Shown in pieces: positions 15,419-22,559 of a DNA stretch of 28,568 nucleotides; the stretch's first letter is position 1, and each line of letters opens with the position of its first letter. A program made the position numbers and the translations under genes. The notes under the pieces were generated by a model, which ran no database searches, had not been told where the DNA came from, and saw only the letters and a list, made by a program, of their open reading frames with translations. The DNA lies in NCBI GenBank assembly GCA_910586715.1, contig CAJUJG010000047.1, positions 1-28,568 of the forward strand. The letters are read 5' to 3'. Origin of the DNA: an uncultured Lachnospiraceae bacterium (GTDB taxonomy: Bacteria > Bacillota > Clostridia > Lachnospirales > Lachnospiraceae).

Positions 15419-16147
15419 TTATTCCGCAGCCGGAATATCCGCACTTTTTGCTTTTTCCGCTTCCGCCGAGCCGCCTGCCTCGGAATGCGGTTGAAAACCG
15501 TTCTCTTCTTCTCCCACGCGCTCTGTCACAACAGGAATATAGTCCTCGCTGTCCTCGGGTAAATCATTCGACTGCGAATGCGCAAAAGCGCCATCTTTAT
15601 CCCGTTCGATTTCCAAATAGACTGTCTGTCCCTCATGTGTCAATTGCACTTTGCAAGCCCCTTCTTCGTCAAACAAATCCGTAATATCTGCCTTTTGGTC
15701 ATAATAATAAATCCAAACATGCCCATTTGCATCTTCCACAATATCAGCGGACTGATTTATGGTAACGACAATGTCGTTCGGTGACAGCATGTGCTCAGTT
15801 GTATCGCCGTTTTCATCCTTGCCAATGGCAACGCCGCCAATTACCTGATTATCATCACCACTCTCAAAATGAAGCATATAGCTGCCGTCGCCCTTTCCCG
15901 TAATCACCACTTCCTCTTCCTTACCGTTTATCCATATAGAAACCTTCTCCTGAATGCCGCCGATGTCTGCCGCATAAGCCGTTCCCGAGACGCCGATAAG
16001 TGCTGCGCATATGGCTGCTGCCGCCACTGCGATATTTTTTCTGTGTTTTTTCTGCATTTTTACCATGTCCTCTACCTCCAAAGATATTTTTCCGGAGGTC
16101 TGAAGTGCTGAAAATGCCTGCTTGTACCGTTCCCTATTTGTCATCAT
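15419..16147 (-). CDS. membrane-anchored anti-sigma-factor-like protein
   Basis: The 242-residue protein has a short cytosolic N terminus (about 36 residues ending KMQKKHRKN), one hydrophobic segment (IAVAAAAICAALIGVSGTAY, about residues 38-57) and an acidic extracytoplasmic domain with a low-complexity Glu/Ala tail. The AYA-A junction after the helix looks like a possible signal-peptidase site. Its position as the second gene, overlapping the ECF sigma gene by 14 nt, and its topology indicate an anti-sigma factor that holds the sigma factor at the membrane. No zinc-binding HxxxCxxC motif is present. AAGGAGG lies 6 nt upstream of the ATG. A role as sensor is inferred from context. Confidence 0.75.
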   Translation of the reverse strand: MMTNRERYKQAFSALQTSGKISLEVEDMVKMQKKHRKNIAVAAAAICAALIGVSGTAYAADIGGIQEKVSIWINGKEEEVVITGKGDGSYMLHFESGDDNQVIGGVAIGKDENGDTTEHMLSPNDIVVTINQSADIVEDANGHVWIYYYDQKADITDLFDEEGACKVQLTHEGQTVYLEIERDKDGAFAHSQSNDLPEDSEDYIPVVTERVGEEENGFQPHSEAGGSAEAEKAKSADIPAAE

Positions 16148-16616
16148 CCCATTCCTCCTTCAATACATTCCTGAGCATACTGCGTCCGCGCGACAGCCGC
16201 GCCTTCACGTTGCTTTCGCTAAGCTTTAAAATTTTTGCGATTTCCCGCACAGCGTAATCCTCGTAATAAAACAGATGCATTACAATCCGATATTTGTCGG
16301 GGAGCTGCATAACCGTTTCAAACAGGCTCTCGGATTGCGGTGTTTCAAACGTCAGCGTTTCCATGTATTCCTCAAAAGAACATTTGTTCCTTTTCCAAAA
16401 TGTACGGTTACAGTTTTTCGCTTTATTGACCGCCACCCGTATCAGCCACGCGCGTATGTGCTGCTCGTTGTCAAATTCTTTTTTCATTGTGTAGTACCGA
16501 AGGAACGTATCCTGAACGACATCCTCCGCGTCCTGCGCATTTTTACATACATTGAATGCCACTGCAAAGAGATTGTTCTGATACCGCTCCACCAGTTCCT
16601 GTAGTGTCTGTCTCAT
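16134..16616 (-). CDS. ECF-type RNA polymerase sigma factor
   Basis: The 160-residue protein has sigma region 2 (NNLFAVAFNVCKNAQDAEDV with VQDTFLRYY and HIRAWLIRVAVNKAKN) and region 4 (LPDKYRIVMHLFYYEDYAVR with EIAKILKLSESNVKARLSRG). It directs polymerase to a small regulon that normally includes itself. AAAGGAG lies 5 nt upstream of the ATG. The next gene overlaps its 3' end and is the probable anti-sigma factor. TGTAACC at about 16690, on the same strand, resembles the -35 box of several ECF promoters, but no clear -10 (CGTC-like) is seen. Confidence 0.94.
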   Translation of the reverse strand: MRQTLQELVERYQNNLFAVAFNVCKNAQDAEDVVQDTFLRYYTMKKEFDNEQHIRAWLIRVAVNKAKNCNRTFWKRNKCSFEEYMETLTFETPQSESLFETVMQLPDKYRIVMHLFYYEDYAVREIAKILKLSESNVKARLSRGRSMLRNVLKEEWDDDK

Positions 16617-16644
16617 GAGCGCTCCTTTAATCTTGTTGTATTGA

Positions 16645-16682
16645 AAAGCCCTTCATCCATAATACAATGGACAAAGGGCTTT
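16645..16682 (-). terminator. long hairpin between the ABC ATPase gene and the sigma gene
   Basis: AAAGCCCTT/AAGGGCTTT outer stem and TCCAT/ATGGA inner stem are separated by a TG/TG internal loop; the structure is followed by TTTTCAAT on the minus strand. It probably ends the ABC ATPase transcript. The U-run is short, so read-through or an antiterminator role for the downstream sigma operon is possible. Confidence 0.6.
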
Positions 16683-16716
16683 GGTTACAAAAATATAAAT
16701 TTACGGGTAAAATTTT

Positions 16717-17460
16717 TTACGCACTGATATTTGCTGCCTCAAGCAAAAGCCTTGTGTAATCGCTTTGCGGGTTTTGGTAAACCGCGTCCACCGCGCCCTG
16801 TTCCAAAATCACGCCCTTTTGCATAATCATCACCCTGTCGCACATCTGATACACCACGCGCAAATCGTGTGAGATAAACAAAATCGAGATGCCAAGCTCC
16901 CGCTGCAGCTTTAATAAAAGCCGGATAATCTGCGACTGAATCGTCACGTCAAGCGCGGAAACAGGCTCATCGGCAATTAAAAAGGTTGTATCGCACAGCA
17001 GTGCCGCCGCAATCGCGATACGCTGCCGCTGACCGCCCGAAAGCTCCGACGGGTAATGCTCCTTCACCTTGCAATCCAGTCCGACCTTCTCAAGCATTTC
17101 GTCCACACGCGAAACGCGCTGTTCCTGTGTCAGCTTTTTATCGCCCTTTTTCATGCGCAGCGGCTCCTCCAAAATCCAGCCGATTTTTTTTGCGGGATTG
17201 AGCGAGCCGTAGGGGTCTTGAAACACCATCTGCGGGTTTACGCAGTCAAGCCGGATACTGCCATCAAAACGTTTCTGCATCCCAAGAATCGCCTTTGCAA
17301 GCGTCGTCTTGCCGCAGCCGCTCTCACCGACAAGCCCTAAGATTTCGCCCCTGTTCATGCAAAAGCTCACGTCATGCAGAACATGCTGTAATGCTCCGTC
17401 CTTTCTGCCTTTATTCTTATAATAAACATTCAGGCTGTCCACCTCTAAAATATGTTCCAT
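16717..17460 (-). CDS. peptide/nickel ABC transporter ATPase (OppF/NikE type)
   Basis: The 247-residue ATPase has Walker A GLVGESGCGKTTLAKAIL at about residues 42-59, Q-loop VFQDPYGSLNPAK, signature LSGGQRQRIAIAAAL, Walker B FLIADEPVSALD and the H-loop LFISHDLRV. It lacks the C-terminal oligopeptide extension of OppF and is closer in length to NikE. It would pair with the ATPase at 19890-20684 to drive the permeases at 20699-22485. Unusually it is about 2.4 kb away from that ATPase, behind unrelated genes, and has its own possible promoter. GGAGG lies about 6 nt upstream of the ATG. Confidence 0.9.
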   Translation of the reverse strand: MEHILEVDSLNVYYKNKGRKDGALQHVLHDVSFCMNRGEILGLVGESGCGKTTLAKAILGMQKRFDGSIRLDCVNPQMVFQDPYGSLNPAKKIGWILEEPLRMKKGDKKLTQEQRVSRVDEMLEKVGLDCKVKEHYPSELSGGQRQRIAIAAALLCDTTFLIADEPVSALDVTIQSQIIRLLLKLQRELGISILFISHDLRVVYQMCDRVMIMQKGVILEQGAVDAVYQNPQSDYTRLLLEAANISA

Positions 17461-17515
17461 ATCCGCCCTCCGAAATCACCTTGAAATTTCCTTTTTTCTC
17501 CATGCGGCAATAACA

Positions 17516-17544
17516 TTTACATTTTCCGCAACAGGCTTTGTCAA
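17516..17544 (-). promoter_or_regulatory. possible promoter of the detached ABC ATPase gene
   Basis: TTGACA (17544-17539), 17-nt spacer, TGTAAA (17521-17516; 4 of 6 matches to TATAAT), between the XRE gene stop and the ATPase start. The same TTG could also open a 22-codon ORF (17544-17476) behind AAAAAGGAG; I cannot decide between the two readings. Confidence 0.4.
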
Positions 17545-17559
17545 ATGTGCTCCTTTTTG

Positions 17560-18165
17560 TTATTTTGTCAATACTTTTTTACAATATTGATTTGCTCCGC
17601 AATGCGGGCATTTTAGTTTGCGTTTCATAATGGTATGCGGTCCCATAAGATAGTCTGCCATCTCGGGGACAAACCGCGTTTTACATTGAGGGCACTCGAA
17701 TGCGCCCGCCTCTCTGTCAAGCACACAGGCAATTGCAATTCCCAAAACAATGACAACACTGCCAGTCCCAATCAGCAAGGCGCGAACCCAGTCCTCCATC
17801 TGAATCGCTCCCGAAATCACAAATAACGGGACTGCAGCGATTATTGTAAGTGCCGCAACCATCGCCGACAAAATAATTTTCTTCTTGCTTTCCTGTGCTT
17901 CCTTTACTAAATTCACCATATTTTCCTCCGCTTTTTTACGATAATCTTCCTCAGAAACCCGTTCTCCAGCCAAAAGCTCATTCACCGTTATATCAAGTTC
18001 CCTGCACAACGGTAAAAGTAACGATACCTCCGGAAACCCGTTTCCACGCTCCCATTTTGAAATTGTCTTATCGCTAATTCCTAATAATTCAGAAAGTTGT
18101 CTTTGCGTATAGCCTTTATGTTTCCGCTCTTTTGCAATGAATTTTCCAATCACGATTTGGTTCAT
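17560..18165 (-). CDS. XRE regulator with membrane helices and zinc ribbon
   Basis: The 201-residue protein has an N-terminal Cro/CI-type helix-turn-helix (residues 5-60: RQLSELLGISDKTISKWERG then LLLPLCRELDITVNELL), two hydrophobic segments (about residues 95-118 and 128-147) and a C-terminal zinc ribbon (FECPQCKTRF, LKCPHCGANQYC). This layout suggests a DNA-binding regulator tethered to the membrane with a sensory cytosolic zinc module. AAAGGGG lies upstream of the ATG at 18165. Palindromic boxes at 18225-18267 upstream of the gene are likely operators. Confidence 0.88.
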   Translation of the reverse strand: MNQIVIGKFIAKERKHKGYTQRQLSELLGISDKTISKWERGNGFPEVSLLLPLCRELDITVNELLAGERVSEEDYRKKAEENMVNLVKEAQESKKKIILSAMVAALTIIAAVPLFVISGAIQMEDWVRALLIGTGSVVIVLGIAIACVLDREAGAFECPQCKTRFVPEMADYLMGPHTIMKRKLKCPHCGANQYCKKVLTK

Positions 18166-18224
18166 CCAACCACCCCTTTCTGAATTGATTATCCCCCGTT
18201 TCTGTTTTCATTCACACCCACGAA

Positions 18225-18267
18225 GCGTAGAAAATGGTGAATTTTTGCGGATTCTACGCTGCGTAGA
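18225..18267. promoter_or_regulatory. repeated TCTACGC boxes upstream of the XRE gene
   Basis: The inverted pair TCTACGC-T-GCGTAGA (18253-18267) and a further GCGTAGA at 18225-18231 lie 60-102 nt before the XRE start. The two GCGTAGA copies are 36 nt apart. This looks like a dimer operator plus an accessory half site, most likely bound by the XRE protein itself. Confidence 0.5.
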
Positions 18268-18290
18268 GAAAATTTTTACACTATTTCATG

Positions 18291-18788
18291 TCAATCCGTA
18301 CTTAAGCCTTTCGATACAATCTGAAAACCATTCTTTATCACTCTCGCAATCCAGCGTCGTTCCGACTTGCTCCATTTTGGTATGTAGTGCTCCTCATCTT
18401 TCTTTACCAATATATTACAACCATAAAACAGCTTTTCGTAAATATGCCGAATAGTTCCGTTCCTGCTGTCACCTAAAAATTGTTCGTTGATGGAATTAGC
18501 CACATCTGAAAAAATATTCCAGTAATTCAAGTAAAGCTTACAATTAATTTCCCTGATATTCATGTCTTTCAGAATCGATGTTGATACAAGAAACGCTTCT
18601 GTATCCAGCATAAAACCTTCTTTGTCTGCAAAAGCAACTGCCTGCTCTTTTGTCGGAAACGATTTTAACGTGTTATCCGTATCCATCATAAATCCGTCAA
18701 CATCATCTGTATACCAAAATGTGTCATATTCTTTCTGTAAAATCTTAAACTGAACAAGATAATATTTCTCCCGCAGCTTCTCATTCAT
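18291..18788 (-). CDS. protein of unknown function
   Basis: The 165-residue protein starts MNEKLREKYYLV and is rich in aromatic and charged residues, with no signal peptide or membrane helix. Residues about 1-70 form a beta-rich unit (TFWYTDDVDGFMMDTDNTLK, EQAVAFADKEGF) that looks like a small SMI1- or DUF-type fold; the rest is helical and ends with WSKSERRWIARVIKNGFQIV. AAAGGGG lies about 10 nt upstream of the ATG. I recognise no family. It lies between the GNAT and XRE genes, within the block that splits the transporter genes. Confidence 0.65.
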   Translation of the reverse strand: MNEKLREKYYLVQFKILQKEYDTFWYTDDVDGFMMDTDNTLKSFPTKEQAVAFADKEGFMLDTEAFLVSTSILKDMNIREINCKLYLNYWNIFSDVANSINEQFLGDSRNGTIRHIYEKLFYGCNILVKKDEEHYIPKWSKSERRWIARVIKNGFQIVSKGLSTD

Positions 18789-18827
18789 ACTGGCATTTCC
18801 CCTTTTTAACGGATTATATCTGTCCCT

Positions 18828-19598
18828 TTACCGATTCATTTCCTCAACAACCGCCTTCGGTTTCACCGTCATTTCCACCCATGCGGGCGAAAAACCGCTT
18901 TTTATCGCATTTCTCGCAGAACGTATATTCGACCATGCGCAGCAGTAAAAAGGCACTTTTCCCCGCTCAAGCGCTTCCATCGCCAAATTGCTCGTAAGCG
19001 CCGCGGCAATTCCCTTTTTACGGTATTTTGGCAGTACATCGACACCTATTTGCCACATATCGGCACAATCGGCGGAACACCCTGCCAAACCAATCAGCCG
19101 CCCTCCCTCATATGCCCCGACACCAAGGATATCCAGCTCTTTTCGCTTCTCGCACAATGCATTACCCCACTGCGCCAAGTACAAATCCGCAAAATCCTCC
19201 TGTGTCAAAACCCGAATCTTGTAATCGCAGGGCAAGCGTTTCAGCCGTTCCGTATTCGGAAGAAAATACTCCGCCATAAAGCAGATTTGCTGCCCGTACG
19301 CATTCATTCTGCCCTCAAGCCAATGCATGTTCGGCGTTTCAAAGCAATGATAAAATTCAAACTTATCAATATACTCTTTGACAGTCTCACTGTACGCGTC
19401 CTTGACCGATGCCACGACGTTATTCCCATAAGAAACAAGATTGCAGGCAATCGGTTCCTGGTAATACGCCCTTGCCTGTGCGCCGATTTTAGAACAGACG
19501 ACGACATTTTCTTCCTTTAAAAAATCCGCTTCCCTGCAATTTAGGTCCAATGCGGACTGCCGCATTGCTGTCTTTATAATCTCCTGATTTGTAAACAT
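18828..19598 (-). CDS. two-part GNAT family N-acetyltransferase
   Basis: The 256-residue protein has an N-terminal half without a recognisable motif (about residues 1-120) and a C-terminal GNAT domain: YKIRVLTQEDFADLYLAQWG, IGLAGCSADCADMWQIGVDV, the acetyl-CoA loop VLPKYRKKGIAAALTSNL, and CCAWSNIRSARNAIKSGF. The substrate is unknown. AGGAG lies 8 nt upstream of ATG 19598, and the stop of the antitoxin-like ORF is 11 nt upstream, suggesting cotranscription. Confidence 0.88.
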   Translation of the reverse strand: MFTNQEIIKTAMRQSALDLNCREADFLKEENVVVCSKIGAQARAYYQEPIACNLVSYGNNVVASVKDAYSETVKEYIDKFEFYHCFETPNMHWLEGRMNAYGQQICFMAEYFLPNTERLKRLPCDYKIRVLTQEDFADLYLAQWGNALCEKRKELDILGVGAYEGGRLIGLAGCSADCADMWQIGVDVLPKYRKKGIAAALTSNLAMEALERGKVPFYCCAWSNIRSARNAIKSGFSPAWVEMTVKPKAVVEEMNR

Positions 19599-19609
19599 AC
19601 CTAAGTCTC

Positions 19610-19774
19610 CTATATATTTTTGTTTTTCATTAGCTGCTCAAAAGCCTCCTCACAAGGAACAGATTCTCCTCTTTTTGCCTGCTCCAGTCCGGTCTGCATC
19701 ATGACATCAAATTCCTCGTTAGTCATTGCATCAAGCGTCTTGGGTTCTGCAGGCAGTATCAAGCGACGTAACAT
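19610..19774 (-). CDS. short RelB/DinJ antitoxin-like fragment
   Basis: The 54-residue ORF (ATG 19774, AGGA 5 nt upstream) reads LILPAEPKTLDAMTNEEFDV then MMQTGLEQAKRGESVPCEEA and ends NKNI. The NEEFDVMMQTGLEQ..RGE....EEAF pattern is like the toxin-binding C-terminal half of RelB/DinJ-type antitoxins, but the N-terminal ribbon-helix-helix is absent and an in-frame TAA lies 7 codons upstream. No toxin gene follows; the next gene is the GNAT at 19598. It is probably a relic, although a short functional peptide is not excluded. Confidence 0.45.
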   Translation of the reverse strand: MLRRLILPAEPKTLDAMTNEEFDVMMQTGLEQAKRGESVPCEEAFEQLMKNKNI

Positions 19775-19889
19775 AAAAATCCTAACCGGGCGTTAAATTG
19801 CGTTCCACGTCAAAATCGCAGGTACATACTTTTGCATAGTGCAGTTTCCGCGCTCCAAACCGGACAAAAAGAATGAGCGCAAAAATTCC

Positions 19890-20684
19890 TCACACCAATT
19901 TCTCCAGCCTCGGTATCGCCTCAATCAGCTCTTTCGTATAACGTTCCTTCGGACACTCAAAAATTGCCTGCGCGCTTCCCTGCTCCACAATATCTCCGTT
20001 CTGCATCACAATAATGCGGTCACACAGCCGCTTCACAAGGCTCAAATCATGCGAAATAAACAACACCGCCATTTTCTTCTCTTTATTTAACCGCTGCAAA
20101 AGCTTAACAATCTGCAGCTGTATCGTCACGTCAAGCGCCGTCGTCGGCTCGTCCGCAATCAAAAGCTTCGGCTCACAAATCATTGCGGAGGCAATCATCA
20201 CGCGCTGGCGCATGCCGCCCGAAAGCTCATGCGGATATTTTTTGTATACCTGTTCGGGATTTGGCAGCTCCACGTCCGATAACGCCGCAATCGTGCGGCT
20301 CCTGCGCTCCTCCCTGCTCATGTCCGGTCTGTGGATTTTCAAGCTCTCCTCCACTTGCCATCCAATCCGCTTTACCGGATTGAGGGAAGTCATCGGCTCC
20401 TGAAAAATAATGCTGATGTCGTTTCCCTGAAATGTTCTAAGCTTGGCGCGTGACGCATGCAAAAGCTCGGTTCCCGCAAAAAAAATCTCACCTTTCTTTT
20501 CCAAATCGTGACGTTTCAATAGCCCCGCGATTGCCATCGCCGTCATCGACTTACCGGAACCCGATTCGCCCACAATCCCAAGAATTTCTCCCTCCTCGAT
20601 TGAAAAACTAACGTGATTGACGACACGCTCGGGAACATCATGATCATGAAATTCTATATTTAAATCGTTTACTTCCAATAACAT
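19890..20684 (-). CDS. peptide/nickel ABC transporter ATPase (OppD/NikD type)
   Basis: The 264-residue ATPase has Walker A ILGIVGESGSGKSMTAMAIA at about residues 36-55, Q-loop IIFQEPMTSLNPV, signature HELSGGMRQRVMIASAM, Walker B LLIADEPTTALD and the H-loop VLFISHDLSL. It lacks the C-terminal extension of long OppD proteins and matches NikD in size. ATG 20684 has AAGGAG 8 nt upstream and is 14 nt after the permease stop; the longer frame to 20792 overlaps the permease gene and is not used. It is the last gene of the four-gene transporter run. Confidence 0.93.
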   Translation of the reverse strand: MLLEVNDLNIEFHDHDVPERVVNHVSFSIEEGEILGIVGESGSGKSMTAMAIAGLLKRHDLEKKGEIFFAGTELLHASRAKLRTFQGNDISIIFQEPMTSLNPVKRIGWQVEESLKIHRPDMSREERRSRTIAALSDVELPNPEQVYKKYPHELSGGMRQRVMIASAMICEPKLLIADEPTTALDVTIQLQIVKLLQRLNKEKKMAVLFISHDLSLVKRLCDRIIVMQNGDIVEQGSAQAIFECPKERYTKELIEAIPRLEKLV

Positions 20685-20698
20685 ACCGCACACTCCTT

Positions 20699-21538
20699 CT
20701 ACCCTGCCGCCGGGTCTTTCAGTCCGTCCGCCAAAAGAGAAAATCCAAGGACAAGCAGAATAATCATCAGTCCCGGAAAAACAGCATACCACGGCGCGGA
20801 AAACAAATATGTCTGCGACTCGGAAAGCATACTGCCCAAGCTCGCGTCAGGCGGCTGCACGCCAATCCCGAGATAACTCATGCCTGCCTCCGCAAGCACC
20901 GCGTTGTTAAAACCAATCATAATGGATGACGTCAATACCGTAAGGGTGTTTGGCAGAATATGCACAAAAATAATCCGAAGGGTCCCCACGCCCGCAAGCC
21001 TTGCACTCTTTACATAGTCCATCTCGCGGTACTTGATAAACTCCCCCCGCACAATGCGTGCAAAGCTTGGGACAAAAGCCACGCCAAGCGCTGCCACCAC
21101 GTTGTATCTGCCCGTACCGAAAATACTCACAAACACCAGCGCCAGCAATATACTTGGAAACGCAAACACCACATCAATAATGCGCATCAGCACTTCGTCA
21201 AGCCAGCCTCCAAAATATCCGGTAAACGCCCCGATCATAACGCCTCCCGCCGTTCCGATGACCACCGTCAAAAACGCAATCACAAAGGTATTCTCCATTC
21301 CCTTTAGTACACGTGAAAAAATGTCCCTGCCAAAATTGTCGCAGCCCATCAGATGCTGGAAGGAAGGCGCTGCAAGCTTAGACGCACTGTCCATTTTTGT
21401 AATATCATAAGGTGTATAAACAAAACTCATCAAAATCAGCAATGTCATTATACCGGTTATTGCCGCACCGATTTTGAAATTCAATGGTATTTTTTTCTGT
21501 CTGCCAAACATCGTTTTCCCCAAACACTTCATATGCAT
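20699..21538 (-). CDS. ABC transporter permease (OppC/DppC/NikC type)
   Basis: The 279-residue inner-membrane permease has an N-terminal helix (about residues 20-40), a periplasmic-side loop with HLMGCDNFGRDIFSRVLKG, the BPD transport domain with five helices, and the EAA loop (RGEFIKYREMDYVKSARLAG) that contacts the ATPases. It ends LADGLKDPAAG, typical of the family. The start at 21538 overlaps the oppB-like stop (TGATG), so the two are translationally coupled. It forms a heterodimer with the next permease. Confidence 0.93.
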   Translation of the reverse strand: MHMKCLGKTMFGRQKKIPLNFKIGAAITGIMTLLILMSFVYTPYDITKMDSASKLAAPSFQHLMGCDNFGRDIFSRVLKGMENTFVIAFLTVVIGTAGGVMIGAFTGYFGGWLDEVLMRIIDVVFAFPSILLALVFVSIFGTGRYNVVAALGVAFVPSFARIVRGEFIKYREMDYVKSARLAGVGTLRIIFVHILPNTLTVLTSSIMIGFNNAVLAEAGMSYLGIGVQPPDASLGSMLSESQTYLFSAPWYAVFPGLMIILLVLGFSLLADGLKDPAAG

Positions 21539-22485
21539 CACTCCGCTCCCACGTTAATACGCGGATCAATCAACCCGTAAATCAAATCCACGCAGAAATT
21601 TGTCACCACTACCACAAAGGCGATTAACACAATAATTGCCTCCACCACAGGATAGTCCCTGTACGAAATGGAAGTCAGAAGAATGCGCCCGATGCCTGGA
21701 ATGTTAAACACCTGCTCGATGACAATGCTTCCGACAAGCATGTCCGCAAGCATCATTCCCCAAAGCGTAATGACAGGAATCATGGCATTTTTTAATACAT
21801 GACGGTACAAAACCTTATTGGTATCGTTTCCTTTACTGTATGCCGTGCGCACATAATCCTTCTTTCCCTCCCCCATGCAGGAGCCGCGAAGAAGCTTTAC
21901 CGACATCGCAATTTTCGGAAGTGCAATCGCAATGCATGGAAAGATGATATAAGCCAGAAAACCCGCAAAATCCGTTTCATACGAAACAAATCCGCCCGGT
22001 GTAAACAGCTTGAATACCATTCCGAATACATAGGTAATCAAAATCCCCATGAAAAAATGCGGCACCGACATCATGATCTGATTGATCACCGTAATCCCCC
22101 TGTCTATCCGACCCCCACTGTGTTTTGCCGTATAGATGCCGACAGGAAGTGACACAACTGTCATAATTGCAAATGAAATGAGCGCCATAATGACTGTCAC
22201 AGGCAGCTTTGACACAATCATTTCCGCCACAGGCAGATGATATTTATACGAGGTCCCGAAATCCCCCCTCACAAAGCTGACCAGCCAGTCAAAATAGCGC
22301 TCCAAAAAAGGTCTGTTTAAACCCATTTCCTCCCGCATCGCCGCAAGGCGCTCGGGCTCCACATCAGTACCGAGCGCGGCAAGCGCCGCGTCGCCCGGTA
22401 TCAAATCAAATGCAAGGTAGACAAGAAACGAAATGCAAAGAATCGTCACAAGCATTGCCGCAAATTTTTTCAGCGCGTATTTCAT
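21538..22485 (-). CDS. ABC transporter permease (OppB/DppB/NikB type)
   Basis: The 315-residue permease has the family's first helix (residues 9-29: AAMLVTILCISFLVYLAFDL), the lumenal loop with ERLAAMREEMGLNRPFLERY, then five further helices and the EAA loop MGEGKKDYVRTAYSKGNDTN. It ends DLIYGLIDPRINVGAE. GGGAGG lies about 10 nt upstream of ATG 22485. It is the second gene after the binding protein, 74 nt downstream of its stop. Confidence 0.94.
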   Translation of the reverse strand: MKYALKKFAAMLVTILCISFLVYLAFDLIPGDAALAALGTDVEPERLAAMREEMGLNRPFLERYFDWLVSFVRGDFGTSYKYHLPVAEMIVSKLPVTVIMALISFAIMTVVSLPVGIYTAKHSGGRIDRGITVINQIMMSVPHFFMGILITYVFGMVFKLFTPGGFVSYETDFAGFLAYIIFPCIAIALPKIAMSVKLLRGSCMGEGKKDYVRTAYSKGNDTNKVLYRHVLKNAMIPVITLWGMMLADMLVGSIVIEQVFNIPGIGRILLTSISYRDYPVVEAIIVLIAFVVVVTNFCVDLIYGLIDPRINVGAE

Positions 22486-22559
22486 ATTCCTGCCGCCTCC
22501 CTTTTTATATTATTTCATGATTTATTCAGTCAATAAAGATTTAAATTTCTCTTCACACT

